Shown here piece by piece: positions 33,753-43,188 of a DNA stretch of 64,000 nt (its first letter is position 1; each line of letters begins with the position of its first letter). The stretch is from Flavobacterium gillisiae (GTDB lineage: Bacteria; Bacteroidota; Bacteroidia; Flavobacteriales; Flavobacteriaceae): positions 278,234-342,233 of the forward strand of contig NZ_FNRD01000003.1 in the NCBI RefSeq assembly GCF_900107635.1, given 5' to 3'. Made by a program: the position numbers and the translations under genes. The notes under the pieces were generated by a model, which worked only from the letters and a program-made list of their open reading frames with translations, was not told where the DNA came from and did no database searches.

Positions 33753-35021
33753 ATGAAGAAAATATTTATATCCATACTAATAGTAAGTGTTTCATTTACT
33801 TCTTGTAACGAGGAATTCATAGATCCTACTAAACCTTCACAAGAGCAAATTCTTAATAGTAGAGATGGTTTAATAGGAGCGGCAAATGGCCTCCAGCAGT
33901 TGTGGAGTACAACTAGACTAAGCCCTGTTTACACTATAATTACAGCAAACGGGTTTTCTACTAATGAATTGAGACTAATCAATGCAGGTAATGCAGATGA
34001 GGGTGAATTATCAATTGGAGGTGTTTCTTTAACTTCTAAAAATGCACTAACCAATAACCTGTGGTCACAATGTTTGGTAATTAACGCTGAATCCCAAAAA
34101 ATAATAGACAACATTAATGTAATTACTATTGAAAATGAAAAAGCAAGTGTTTTTACACATGCTTCAATTTATAAAGCAATGGCATTGGGTTCATTAATTC
34201 AATTTTATGAAAGTATCCCATTGAAAACAATGAAAAATGCTCCATTTAATTCAAGAACCGAGGTACTAACTGCAATAATAGCTACATTAAAGTCTACTGA
34301 GCCTTTTTTAGCTAATGCAAATGGATTTACAGGTTTAGTATCTGGTATTAAATATAAAAATACCGTAAATGCACTGTTAGCACGCTACTATCTAATGTCT
34401 AATAATTATGATAAAGCAATAGAACATGCCAATTTAGTTGATTTAGCCTCTAAATCAACATTTACATATGATGCTGTAAGTAATAATCCAATTGCTTTCA
34501 ATTCGATTTTAACCAACAATGTATATCAGCCAATAGACAGAAGCTTCGGCCTACCTAGTAGTCTCGCACCAATAAGTGCAGATGCTCGTATCGACTTTTA
34601 CATCACTCCTGGTTCTAGTCCCGCGACTGCCGCTGGTTTTTTTAATTCAAATATAAAAGCTATACCAGTTTACTTACCTGGAGAAATTACATTAATTAAA
34701 GCTGAGGCATACGCCAGAAAGACTCCTAATATGCTCGTTGAAGCAAAAGCAGAACTTGATAAAGTATTGACAAAGACAACAGCTAATGATGCATTTGGAA
34801 TTGGCGCAAATTTACCTCCATACATTGGTTCATTAAACCAAGCGAGTCTTTTATTCGAAATTTATAGAAATCGTTGTATTGAATTATACATGTCAGGTCT
34901 AAAGTTAGAAGATAGTAGACGTTTTAGTCGTCCGACAACAGAAAGAAACCGAAACTGGTATCCTTATCCAGACTCAGAACGCTTTAATAACAGTAATACA
35001 CCAGCTGATCCTGCTAATTAA
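33753..35021 (+). CDS. susD: SusD/RagB-family substrate-binding lipoprotein
   Basis: A 422-residue surface lipoprotein, shorter than many SusD proteins (~500). It has the lipobox VSFTSCNEEF, helices with TPR-like character (NALLARYYLMSNNYDKAIEHANLV), the C-terminal LPGEITLIKAEAYAR and the characteristic RNRCIELYMSGLKLEDSRRF end helix. It would act as a lid and glycan binder on the partner SusC barrel 19 bases upstream. A hairpin terminator separates it from murQ, so the SusCD pair may be expressed more than the enzymes downstream. Confidence 0.93.
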   Translation: MKKIFISILIVSVSFTSCNEEFIDPTKPSQEQILNSRDGLIGAANGLQQLWSTTRLSPVYTIITANGFSTNELRLINAGNADEGELSIGGVSLTSKNALTNNLWSQCLVINAESQKIIDNINVITIENEKASVFTHASIYKAMALGSLIQFYESIPLKTMKNAPFNSRTEVLTAIIATLKSTEPFLANANGFTGLVSGIKYKNTVNALLARYYLMSNNYDKAIEHANLVDLASKSTFTYDAVSNNPIAFNSILTNNVYQPIDRSFGLPSSLAPISADARIDFYITPGSSPATAAGFFNSNIKAIPVYLPGEITLIKAEAYARKTPNMLVEAKAELDKVLTKTTANDAFGIGANLPPYIGSLNQASLLFEIYRNRCIELYMSGLKLEDSRRFSRPTTERNRNWYPYPDSERFNNSNTPADPAN

Positions 35022-35028
35022 AAAAATT

Positions 35029-35064
35029 AACGAGGTATTTAATCTTTATTTACCTCGTTTTTAT
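35029..35064 (+). terminator. Hairpin terminator between susD and murQ
   Basis: AACGAGGTA (35029-35037) pairs perfectly with TACCTCGTT (35051-35059) around a 13-base loop, followed by TTTTTA. It lies 7 bases after the susD stop and 34 before murQ, so it probably works as a partial terminator inside a longer operon. Confidence 0.8.
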
Positions 35065-35097
35065 TTAAATGAATTTCTTTAGGGAAAAAAAAGAAAA

Positions 35098-35910
35098 ATG
35101 AAAGAAAAAAAACCTGATACTGAAAAAAATTCTCTTTATTCTAATTTGGAAAAAATGAGTGTACAAGAAATTCTTTATGGCATTAATGCCGAAGACAAGA
35201 AAATAGCTGATACAATTAAAGAGCAAATTCCCAATATTGAAAAATTAGTCGAAGCTATTGTTTTAAAAATGAGATTGGGTGGGAGATTGTTTTATATTGG
35301 AGCAGGTACTTCGGGAAGAATCGGCATTTTAGATGCGTCAGAATGCCCTCCTACTTTTGGGGTCCCTCACGATCTAGTTATTGGAATTATCGCAGGCGGT
35401 GATTCTGCAATCCGCAAAGCAGTTGAAAATGCTGAAGATGATTATAATCAAGCTTGGGATGATTTAAAAAAACAAAAAATTACAAATTCAGATTTTGTAA
35501 TTGGTATAGCAGCGTCTGGAAATACCCCTTACGTTGTAGGTGGACTAAAGAAAGCAAAAGAAAATAATATTTCAACAGCAAGTATCGCTTGTAATAGCGA
35601 CTGCTTAATTTCTAAGGAGTCCAATTATCCTATCGAAATAGTAGTTGGTCCTGAATTCTTGACCGGGAGCACTCGCATGAAAGCTGGGACTTCTCAAAAA
35701 TTAGTACTTAACATGATTTCTACATCAGTAATGATCAAACTAGGTAAAGTTTATGGCAATAAAATGGTTGACATGCAATTATCCAATAAAAAATTAGTAG
35801 AAAGAGGTGTAAAAATGCTTATGGATGAATTGAATATCGATAATGATTATGCTGAACAATTATTATTAGAACACAAAAGTGTCAGAGCGGCAATAATTGC
35901 CAGTAAGTAA
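35098..35910 (+). CDS. murQ: N-acetylmuramic acid 6-phosphate etherase
   Basis: A 270-residue SIS-domain lyase that splits the D-lactyl ether of MurNAc-6-phosphate, giving GlcNAc-6-phosphate and D-lactate. Family signatures include ADTIKEQIPNIEKLVEAI, LFYIGAGTSGRIGILDASECPPTFG with the catalytic Glu, GIAASGNTPYVVGGL, and GSTRMKAGTSQKLVLNMIST. It is about 30 residues shorter than the E. coli enzyme, mainly at the C-terminal UBA-like end. It is followed after 11 bases by the symporter and then by anmK, whose product it consumes. Confidence 0.95.
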   Translation: MKEKKPDTEKNSLYSNLEKMSVQEILYGINAEDKKIADTIKEQIPNIEKLVEAIVLKMRLGGRLFYIGAGTSGRIGILDASECPPTFGVPHDLVIGIIAGGDSAIRKAVENAEDDYNQAWDDLKKQKITNSDFVIGIAASGNTPYVVGGLKKAKENNISTASIACNSDCLISKESNYPIEIVVGPEFLTGSTRMKAGTSQKLVLNMISTSVMIKLGKVYGNKMVDMQLSNKKLVERGVKMLMDELNIDNDYAEQLLLEHKSVRAAIIASK

Positions 35911-35921
35911 AAAAAATATAA

Positions 35922-37430
35922 ATGACTCCTCATATAATTCTAATTCTTTTCATCTCTTATTTCGCAATCCTATTCTTTATATCTCATGTTGTTAGTAAAA
36001 ATGACGGTGGAAATGATGCTTTCTTTAAAGCGAATAAGAATTCAAAATGGTATTTGGTAGCTTTTGGAATGATTGGTACTGCGCTTTCAGGGGTCACCTT
36101 TATTTCCGTTCCAGGAGAAGTTGGTTCACCCAATGGTGAACAATTCAAATATTTCCAATTCATTATAGGGAATGCAATAGGTTTTATTATTGTTGCAAAA
36201 CTGCTTCTTCCCTTATACTACAGAATGAATTTAACTTCTATATACGGATATATTGAACAACGTATGGGGCTATATAGTTATAAGACAGCAACCTCTATAT
36301 TTTTGATCAGCAGAACCATATCTTCAGCCTTTAGGCTATACTTAGTGGTTATTGTTTTACAACGATATGTCTTCGATTATTATAATATTCCTTTTGCTAT
36401 AACGGTCTTAATCTCATTACTATTGATATTTTCATATACTTATAGAGGAGGATTAAAAACAATTATAATAACAGATACTTTGCAAACTTTCTTTTTAGTG
36501 GCCTCTGTTTTTCTGACAATTTACTTTATTTGTAATAGTCTTAATCTGAGTACTACAGAAGCCTTTAATGAAGTAAAAAACAGCAACTACTCTAAAGTGT
36601 TTTTCTTTGACGACTTCCTTACAAGTAAATATCATTTTATAAAACAAATACTAGGAGGAGTATTTGTTACAGTAGCAATGGTAGGACTTGATCAAGATTT
36701 AATGCAAAAAAATCTAAGTTGTAAAAATATAGGTGAAGCACAAAAGAACATGTTTAGCTTTACAGGAATATTCGTTATTATCAATATATTTTTTCTAAGC
36801 GTAGGAGCACTACTTTATATTTATGCTAAAAAAAATAGCATTGCTATTCCACTAGATTTAATAACCAATAAACCCCGAACTGATTTACTATTCCCAGAAA
36901 TAGCTTTAAAACATCTTTCGACGATACCAGCTATTATTTTTCTTTTAGGTTTAATTGCAGCCACTTTTGCAACGACCGATTCTGCATTAACAGCTTTAAC
37001 GACTTCTTTTTGCGTGGACTTTCTCGGTATGGATAAAGTAGAAAATAGTGGAGCAAAAAATATGATTAGAACAAGATATCTCATTCATTTAGGTTTTTCT
37101 GGTTTAATTTTTCTAGTAATACTTGTCTTTAACTCCATAAATGACAGTTCAGTTGTTGGTATGATTTTTAAAGTAGCCTCTTACACTTACGGTCCATTGT
37201 TAGGTTTATATATGTTTGGACTGTTTTTAAAATCAAAAAAAGTAAATGACAAAATAGTGCCTTTTATCTGTTTATTATCGCCATTACTAACCTATTTGAT
37301 TGATGAAAACTCAAAAATACTATTTTGGGGCTATGTATTTGATAATGAATTAATTATTTTAAATACCATAATTACATTTATCGGTTTATGCATTATCAGT
37401 AAAACTACGAATGAACGCTATCAGTTTTAG
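35922..37430 (+). CDS. Sodium:solute symporter (SSS family), probable amino-sugar importer
   Basis: A 502-residue membrane protein with about 13 helices. SSS-family features: FGMIGTALSGVTFISVPGEVG (Na+ site region), the YRMNLTSIYGYIEQRMG motif, SYTYRGGLKTIIITDTLQTFF and FAATTDSALTALTTSF-like ATFATTDSALTALTTSF. Bacteroidota commonly place such symporters in amino-sugar and sialic-acid loci. Position between murQ and anmK suggests import of MurNAc, anhydroMurNAc or GlcNAc; the sugar specificity is inferred only from context. Confidence 0.88.
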   Translation: MTPHIILILFISYFAILFFISHVVSKNDGGNDAFFKANKNSKWYLVAFGMIGTALSGVTFISVPGEVGSPNGEQFKYFQFIIGNAIGFIIVAKLLLPLYYRMNLTSIYGYIEQRMGLYSYKTATSIFLISRTISSAFRLYLVVIVLQRYVFDYYNIPFAITVLISLLLIFSYTYRGGLKTIIITDTLQTFFLVASVFLTIYFICNSLNLSTTEAFNEVKNSNYSKVFFFDDFLTSKYHFIKQILGGVFVTVAMVGLDQDLMQKNLSCKNIGEAQKNMFSFTGIFVIINIFFLSVGALLYIYAKKNSIAIPLDLITNKPRTDLLFPEIALKHLSTIPAIIFLLGLIAATFATTDSALTALTTSFCVDFLGMDKVENSGAKNMIRTRYLIHLGFSGLIFLVILVFNSINDSSVVGMIFKVASYTYGPLLGLYMFGLFLKSKKVNDKIVPFICLLSPLLTYLIDENSKILFWGYVFDNELIILNTIITFIGLCIISKTTNERYQF

Positions 37431-37481
37431 ATTAGCGCATCAGGCCCGTTATTATATTAGTAAAGTTTAAAAGTTGTACTC

Positions 37482-38690
37482 ATGAACAAAAATATTGAAT
37501 CCCTTTATAATATTGCTAGAAAACCCGTTCGGAAAATTATTGGATTAATGTCTGGCACATCATTGGACGGACTTGACATAGCTTTATGTGAAATTTCAGG
37601 TTCGGGAGAAAATACAAGTGTCATAGTAACAAATTTTGAGACCTCAGAATATTCTAATGAGATTAAAAAAGAAATCCGTACAGTTTTTGCTGAAAGAAAT
37701 ATTGATTTTCAACATTTGGTATTACTTAATGAATGGATTGGCTTGCTACATGCAAAAATAATAAATAAAGTCCTTCTAAAATGGAACTTGAAGCCCTCTG
37801 AAATTGACATAATAGCATCACATGGGCAAACAGTAATGCACATTCCTAAAATCTTACATAGAATAGATAAATTTCCAAATGCGACTTTACAAATTGGTGA
37901 TGGAGATCATATAGCAGTAAAAACGGGAATTATTACAATATCTGATTTTAGACAAAAACATTTGGCAGTAGGTGGTGAAGGAGCTCCGCTGGCAGCGTAT
38001 GGAGATTATTTTCTTTTTGGAAAAAAAGATAAAAATAGAATTATGTTAAATTTAGGAGGAATTGCTAACTTTACTTATTTACCATCAACTATGAATTCTG
38101 AAGAAGTTTTTGTAACCGATACAGGAACAGGAAATACTTTAATTGATGCTTTTACACGTTTACATTTTCCACAAATGGCTTACGACAAAGACGCTAAAAT
38201 AGCAAAAAAAGGACAAGTAAATCAACCTCTGCTATCTCAGCTAAAATCAGATTCTTTCTTTAAAACTTCATTTCCCAAAACTACTAGCCCTGAATTATTC
38301 AATATCGGATATGTTCAAAAATCTATCCTAGAAAGCAATACTAACGCAATCAGTGTCCCAAACTTATTAGCAACATTAACCCGTTTTAGTGCTGAAACAA
38401 TTGCTGAAGCTATAGAGCATGCTGTCAAAACTGCGGGTTTAAACATCAACCAATTTACTATTTACGTCTCAGGAGGCGGAATGCACAATCCACTATTAAT
38501 CAAATATTTAAACGAACTGCTTTCTTGTGAATTTAAGAGAACCGATGAATTGGGAATTTCAGGTGACGCGAAAGAAGCGGTATTATTTGCAATTTTGGCG
38601 AATGAAACTTTATCAGGTGGTGAAGCTAAATTCGGAAAAAGAAAAGGTATCCCTTCCATTTTAATGGGCAAAATTTCATTTCCAAACTAA
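37482..38690 (+). CDS. anmK: Anhydro-N-acetylmuramic acid kinase
   Basis: A 402-residue kinase that opens the 1,6-anhydro ring of anhydroMurNAc while phosphorylating it to MurNAc-6-phosphate, the substrate of MurQ. It begins with the diagnostic IIGLMSGTSLDGLDIALC; SHGQTVMHIP, RIMLNLGGIANFTYLP and VFVTDTGTGNTLIDAF follow, and YVSGGGMHNPLL lies near the C-terminus. Length is slightly above the E. coli enzyme (369). It is the fourth gene of the murQ-led segment and is followed after 29 bases by the NagX-like gene. Confidence 0.95.
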   Translation: MNKNIESLYNIARKPVRKIIGLMSGTSLDGLDIALCEISGSGENTSVIVTNFETSEYSNEIKKEIRTVFAERNIDFQHLVLLNEWIGLLHAKIINKVLLKWNLKPSEIDIIASHGQTVMHIPKILHRIDKFPNATLQIGDGDHIAVKTGIITISDFRQKHLAVGGEGAPLAAYGDYFLFGKKDKNRIMLNLGGIANFTYLPSTMNSEEVFVTDTGTGNTLIDAFTRLHFPQMAYDKDAKIAKKGQVNQPLLSQLKSDSFFKTSFPKTTSPELFNIGYVQKSILESNTNAISVPNLLATLTRFSAETIAEAIEHAVKTAGLNINQFTIYVSGGGMHNPLLIKYLNELLSCEFKRTDELGISGDAKEAVLFAILANETLSGGEAKFGKRKGIPSILMGKISFPN

Positions 38691-38719
38691 AACCCCTATT
38701 CATTCAAAAATAAAAAATA

Positions 38720-39991
38720 ATGAAAAATGACAGAATAATTTCAGTCGATATTTTAAGGGGAATGACGATTCTATTGATGATTATCGTCAATAATCCTGGG
38801 AATTGGGGCGCAGTATATACTCCACTATTACATGCAAAATGGAACGGCTGCACTCCTACAGATTTGGTTTTCCCAACCTTTATTTTTGTCTTAGGAATTG
38901 CTATTCCCTTGGCAATGCCAAAAAAAAATTGGAATCAAGAAACATTCATTAAGATCATAACACGAACACTTCGAATCATTAGTTTAGGTTTATTTTTAAA
39001 TTTCTTTAGCAGAATCTCCATTTTTAGTGATAATCAAATCTCGTTACTTTTCGTTCGCCTAAGCATAACAATTCTTGTAGGATATGCTTTATTAGGTAAT
39101 TTCAATCCAAAAATCAAACTTTTCTTAGCCGTTTGTATTTTTACGATTTTACTTTTCTTAGCCTATAGCGGAATTGAAAGTTTTAAGGACGTGAGATTAC
39201 CTGGTGTCTTACAACGCATTGGTATCGTTTATCTCATAGCTAGTGTAATCTATCTAAAAACAGAATTAGACACACAAATAGTGATTACAATTGCTTTATT
39301 AATTGGTTACTGGGCAATACTTACCATCGTTCCTGTCCCCGGAATTGGAACCGCAAATTATAATGAAGGAACGAACCTTTCCGCTTGGTTAGACTATTAT
39401 CTTTTGCAAGATCATATGTATGCTGCTACCAAAACTTGGGATCCTGAAGGTATACTAAGTACGCTTCCTGCCGTTGCAACTGCATTAATAGGACTAATCA
39501 TAGGGAAATTGCTACTTACTAATGATTCCAAAATTGAAATTATTAAAAAAATGGCTATTATCGCTTGTGTTTTGACCGTTACTGGATTACTATGGTCGTT
39601 TCTTTTCCCGTTGAACAAATCACTTTGGACAAGCTCTTATGCTTTATATAGTGCCGGAATAGGTTTATTTATACTAACCTTTATACATTACATTATTGAA
39701 ATAATCGGTGTTAAAAAAGGATTCTTCTTTTTCTTAATCTGGGGAGTGAATCCTATGATTGTCTTTTTTCTATCAGGAATCCTGCCCCGTGCTTTAGGGA
39801 TGATTACTTTTCAGAATCCTGAAAATGCCGATGCTAAAATATCAATTTTAAACTATGCTTATCAATTTTGGATTAACCCTAATTTTGACAACGAGAAATC
39901 AGCTTCCTTGACTTATGCGCTACTTTATGCTTGCCTATGGTCGTTACTACTATGGTTTTTCTATAAGAAAAAATTATTTTTTAAAGTTTAA
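38720..39991 (+). CDS. NagX-like heparan-alpha-glucosaminide N-acetyltransferase family membrane protein
   Basis: A 423-residue protein with ten or more membrane helices. The N-terminus RIISVDILRGMTILLMIIVNNPG with PTDLVFPTFIFVLGIAIPLAM is the hallmark of the DUF5009/NagX family related to lysosomal HGSNAT. Members sit in GlcNAc-use loci of many Bacteroidota and Gammaproteobacteria. The biochemical role is not settled; transmembrane acetylation of glucosamine or amino-sugar transport is proposed. Here it is embedded between anmK and the GHL10 gene. The SVDILRGMTI Asp and the two conserved loop histidine/aspartate positions are as expected for the family. Confidence 0.86.
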   Translation: MKNDRIISVDILRGMTILLMIIVNNPGNWGAVYTPLLHAKWNGCTPTDLVFPTFIFVLGIAIPLAMPKKNWNQETFIKIITRTLRIISLGLFLNFFSRISIFSDNQISLLFVRLSITILVGYALLGNFNPKIKLFLAVCIFTILLFLAYSGIESFKDVRLPGVLQRIGIVYLIASVIYLKTELDTQIVITIALLIGYWAILTIVPVPGIGTANYNEGTNLSAWLDYYLLQDHMYAATKTWDPEGILSTLPAVATALIGLIIGKLLLTNDSKIEIIKKMAIIACVLTVTGLLWSFLFPLNKSLWTSSYALYSAGIGLFILTFIHYIIEIIGVKKGFFFFLIWGVNPMIVFFLSGILPRALGMITFQNPENADAKISILNYAYQFWINPNFDNEKSASLTYALLYACLWSLLLWFFYKKKLFFKV

Positions 39992-40179
39992 GAAAACGAT
40001 ACTTACATAATGATTTAATTTACATTGGTTTAATCTAAAATAGGGCTACTGAGCCGTTTTAATAAAAATAGCTTTGGCAAAGTAATTGAAGTAGTCAAAA
40101 AAGTAAAAATTTAATACTTAAATTTCTCATAAACTTCACTAAAAAAACTATTTTTGAACTCTATAAAAACATCCCGATA

Positions 40180-41754
40180 ATGAACCCTAGCAAATACCTA
40201 TATTTATTTATTTCCTTTATTTTGTTGTCTTTTTCTGAAGGAAGTGCACAAGAAAAAGCGAACTATCCTAAAAACGAATTTAGAGCAGTTTGGATTGCCA
40301 CAGTGGTAAATATCGACTGGCCAAAAAGCGGTTCGGATCCTATTGAGAAACAAAAAGCTGATTATCTTGAAATTTTAGATACCTATAAAAAATTAAATTA
40401 CAATGCTGTAATTGTACAAATTAGAAGCGTCGGTGATGCTTTTTTCCCTTCGAAACTAGCCCCTTGGTCTAAATATTTAACTGGAAAAGAAGGCCTAGCA
40501 CCCAACCCTTATTATGACCCATTAGAATGGATGATTACGGAAGCTCATAACCGTGGTTTTGAATTTCACGCTTGGTTGAACCCTTATCGTGCCACTATGG
40601 ATTTAAGAACTGATATTCTAAGTCCTACCCACGACTATTTTAAACATCCAGAATGGATGATTAAATATGGCGGAAAGTACTATTACAATCCTGCCTTGCC
40701 TGAAGTCCAAACTCATTTAATTGCGGTAGTGGACGAGGTGGTTAGGAACTATGACATCGATGCCATCCACTTTGACGATTATTTCTATCCTTATAAAATA
40801 GCGGGAGAAAATTTTAATGACACTGCTTCATTCAAAAAGTATGGTGGGGGAATGAGTTTAGCCGACTGGAGGCGTTTGAACGTGAATAATTTTGTGAAAT
40901 ACTGTTCCTTTTCTATCAAAACAATAAAGCCTTGGGTTCAATTTGGGATTAGCCCGTTTGGTGTTTGGCGCAATAAATCGGTAGATCCAAGAGGTTCCGA
41001 CACGAATTCTGGACAAACAAATTATGATGACTTGTTTGCAGATCCGGTTGCCTGGATGGAAAACTGTTGGATTGACTACCTACTTCCGCAATTGTACTGG
41101 AGTATCGACCATAAAACAGCTTCTTATGCAAAATTGATCAAATGGTGGGCTGAGAACTCAACAAATACCGCAATTTACATGGGGAATGGAAGTTATAAAA
41201 TCAACACCGATTCAGATAAAAAATGGAATATTCCAAGTGAAATTCCTGATCAGATTGATTTGACTAGAACCTATAAAAATATTGGAGGAAATGCTTTTTT
41301 CAGTGCTAAATCATTTGTGAATAGAAACAAAGCGGTAACCGATTTGCTTTTGCAAAATCAATACAAGTATCCAGCACTTCCCTATGTTGTTCCTAATTCA
41401 AGAAGAACAGACATTGAGATGCCAGCAGTTACTAATATTACAACTAACCATTTGATTTCGACTGTAACACTTAATTACCCCTTGCTGAGCAAAATACGCT
41501 ATGTACTGGTTTATGGTGCCAAAGACAGTTCTAAACTGGATGTTAATAATCCAAGTCAAATTATTGATAAAATAGCTTTTAAGGAAAAAAAGGATAGTAT
41601 CAGTATCAAAATCCAGAAGAGTCTTTTAGAAAAAAATAATATTTGCGCCATCTCTTTTATTGATTATTATGGGAATGAAAGTCAGGCAGTTCTTTTAAAT
41701 AAAACAACAGAAACCAAAACGATTCAAAGTTCTTTAAATGATGAAAACAGATAA
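40180..41754 (+). CDS. GHL10-family glycoside hydrolase (DigH/YngK-like)
   Basis: A 524-residue secreted protein with signal peptide LYLFISFILLSFSEGSAQ. The catalytic part is a DUF187/GHL10 TIM barrel: EFRAVWIATVVNIDWPKSGS, NAVIVQIRSVGDAFFPSKLAPWS, GFEFHAWLNPYRAT, YDIDAIHFDDYFYPY (probable catalytic acid), QFGISPFGVWRN and WIDYLLPQLYWSID. E. coli DigH of this family cleaves denuded peptidoglycan glycan strands, which fits this locus well. The C-terminal ~120 residues form a fibronectin-III-like module. Its last 17 bases overlap the next gene. Confidence 0.9.
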   Translation: MNPSKYLYLFISFILLSFSEGSAQEKANYPKNEFRAVWIATVVNIDWPKSGSDPIEKQKADYLEILDTYKKLNYNAVIVQIRSVGDAFFPSKLAPWSKYLTGKEGLAPNPYYDPLEWMITEAHNRGFEFHAWLNPYRATMDLRTDILSPTHDYFKHPEWMIKYGGKYYYNPALPEVQTHLIAVVDEVVRNYDIDAIHFDDYFYPYKIAGENFNDTASFKKYGGGMSLADWRRLNVNNFVKYCSFSIKTIKPWVQFGISPFGVWRNKSVDPRGSDTNSGQTNYDDLFADPVAWMENCWIDYLLPQLYWSIDHKTASYAKLIKWWAENSTNTAIYMGNGSYKINTDSDKKWNIPSEIPDQIDLTRTYKNIGGNAFFSAKSFVNRNKAVTDLLLQNQYKYPALPYVVPNSRRTDIEMPAVTNITTNHLISTVTLNYPLLSKIRYVLVYGAKDSSKLDVNNPSQIIDKIAFKEKKDSISIKIQKSLLEKNNICAISFIDYYGNESQAVLLNKTTETKTIQSSLNDENR

Positions 41755-43015
41755 TAGACCCTGGTATTGGATACCTTTTTTGAACTTTGCCTCGGGCTTG
41801 CCTTACGCTATCATTATCTCGGTTTCGGTTATTATGTACAAAAACCTGGGAATTGACAATGAAGACATCGGAATATATACGAGTCTATTGTACCTCCCTT
41901 GGGTAATAAAACCATTATGGAGTCCATTTATCGATATGTACGCGACCAAAAGAAAGTGGTTTTTAGCCATGCAATTAGTAATTTCTATTGCCTTTTTACT
42001 TGTGGGATTAACGATTCCTATGAATAATTTCTTTGTAATAAGTCTTGCCATTTTTTGGGTCGCGGCTTTTGCATCTGCGTCGAATGATGTTGCAAGTGAT
42101 GGTTTTTATATGTTGGCTTTAGAGAAAGAACAACAATCTTTTTTTCTTGGAATACGCAGTACCTTCTATCGTCTTTCCATGCTTACCGGAAATGGATTGA
42201 TTGTAATAATTGGTGGTTATCTAGAACAAGAATATGGCGATAAACAAAAAGCGTGGTCTTACACTATGGTTATCGTTGGTTTGATTATGGCTGCATTAAC
42301 TATTTACAATTATTTTTCTACGCCAAGAACTGAAGTAGCGACAACTAAAGACGAGAAATCATTGGAACCAAAAGTCAGTTTTGGAGCCGTTTTCGCTAGT
42401 TTTTTTCAAAAGAAACAAATTGGATTTGTGCTGGCATTTATACTATTATTCCGCTTGGGCGAATCCCAATTACTTAAAATGCTAACTCCTTTTCTAATTG
42501 ACGACCAAGGTGTTGGCGGAATGGGACTGACGACACAAGATGTAGGGATTATCTATGGAACGTTCGGAGTGATTGCGTTGACTGTTGGTGGAATCATTGG
42601 CGGAATTGTAATCTCAAAAGATGGTCTTGGTAAATGGATGCTACCTATGATTCTGGCAATGCACTTGCCTATAATTGGATTTGTTTTATTAGCACATTTT
42701 CATCCCTCCTCTGTTTATTATATTTATGCTACTGTTATTGCAGAGCAATTTGGTTACGGTTTTGGTTTTGCTGCCTTTATGATGTATTTGATTTATGTGG
42801 CGGACGGCGAATCGAAAACCTCGCATTACTCGATTGCTACTGGATTTATGGCATTGGGAATGATGCTTCCCGGTATGGCAAGCGGATTTATCCAAGAATA
42901 TTTAGGCTACGGAAACTTCTTTATCTGGGTATTTCTAGCCACTATTCCCGGATTGATTCTGTCAAGATTCTTGATTTTTCCGAGGGATTTTGGAAAGAAA
43001 TCGGAGGGGAAATAG
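41738..43015 (+). CDS. AmpG-like muropeptide permease (MFS)
   Basis: A 425-residue major facilitator with twelve helices, resembling AmpG, the importer of GlcNAc-anhydroMurNAc and its peptides. AmpG-like start: WYWIPFLNFASGLPYAIIISVSVIMYKNLG, then LYLPWVIKPLWSPFIDMYATKRKW and ASASNDVASDGFYMLAL (the D-A-x-x-x-D-x-x motif of AmpG/acetyl-CoA-type permeases). It overlaps the GHL10 gene by 17 bases, so the two are coupled. Start at 41738 or 41741 (ATGATG). Substrate assignment relies on both family and context. Confidence 0.87.
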   Translation: MMKTDNRPWYWIPFLNFASGLPYAIIISVSVIMYKNLGIDNEDIGIYTSLLYLPWVIKPLWSPFIDMYATKRKWFLAMQLVISIAFLLVGLTIPMNNFFVISLAIFWVAAFASASNDVASDGFYMLALEKEQQSFFLGIRSTFYRLSMLTGNGLIVIIGGYLEQEYGDKQKAWSYTMVIVGLIMAALTIYNYFSTPRTEVATTKDEKSLEPKVSFGAVFASFFQKKQIGFVLAFILLFRLGESQLLKMLTPFLIDDQGVGGMGLTTQDVGIIYGTFGVIALTVGGIIGGIVISKDGLGKWMLPMILAMHLPIIGFVLLAHFHPSSVYYIYATVIAEQFGYGFGFAAFMMYLIYVADGESKTSHYSIATGFMALGMMLPGMASGFIQEYLGYGNFFIWVFLATIPGLILSRFLIFPRDFGKKSEGK

Positions 43016-43188
43016 CACGACTATTTTCGATAGCCACTAATTCACTAATTTTTTTTTGAATTTGAGAGTTCGCAGTTAATATCGAAGCATATAAATGATT
43101 TAAAATCTGCAAAATTGATTAACAATCTTTACTATTTTTAATCTATGGATTTGTGGCAAATAATCAGTAGAAAATAATTTTTATCAAA

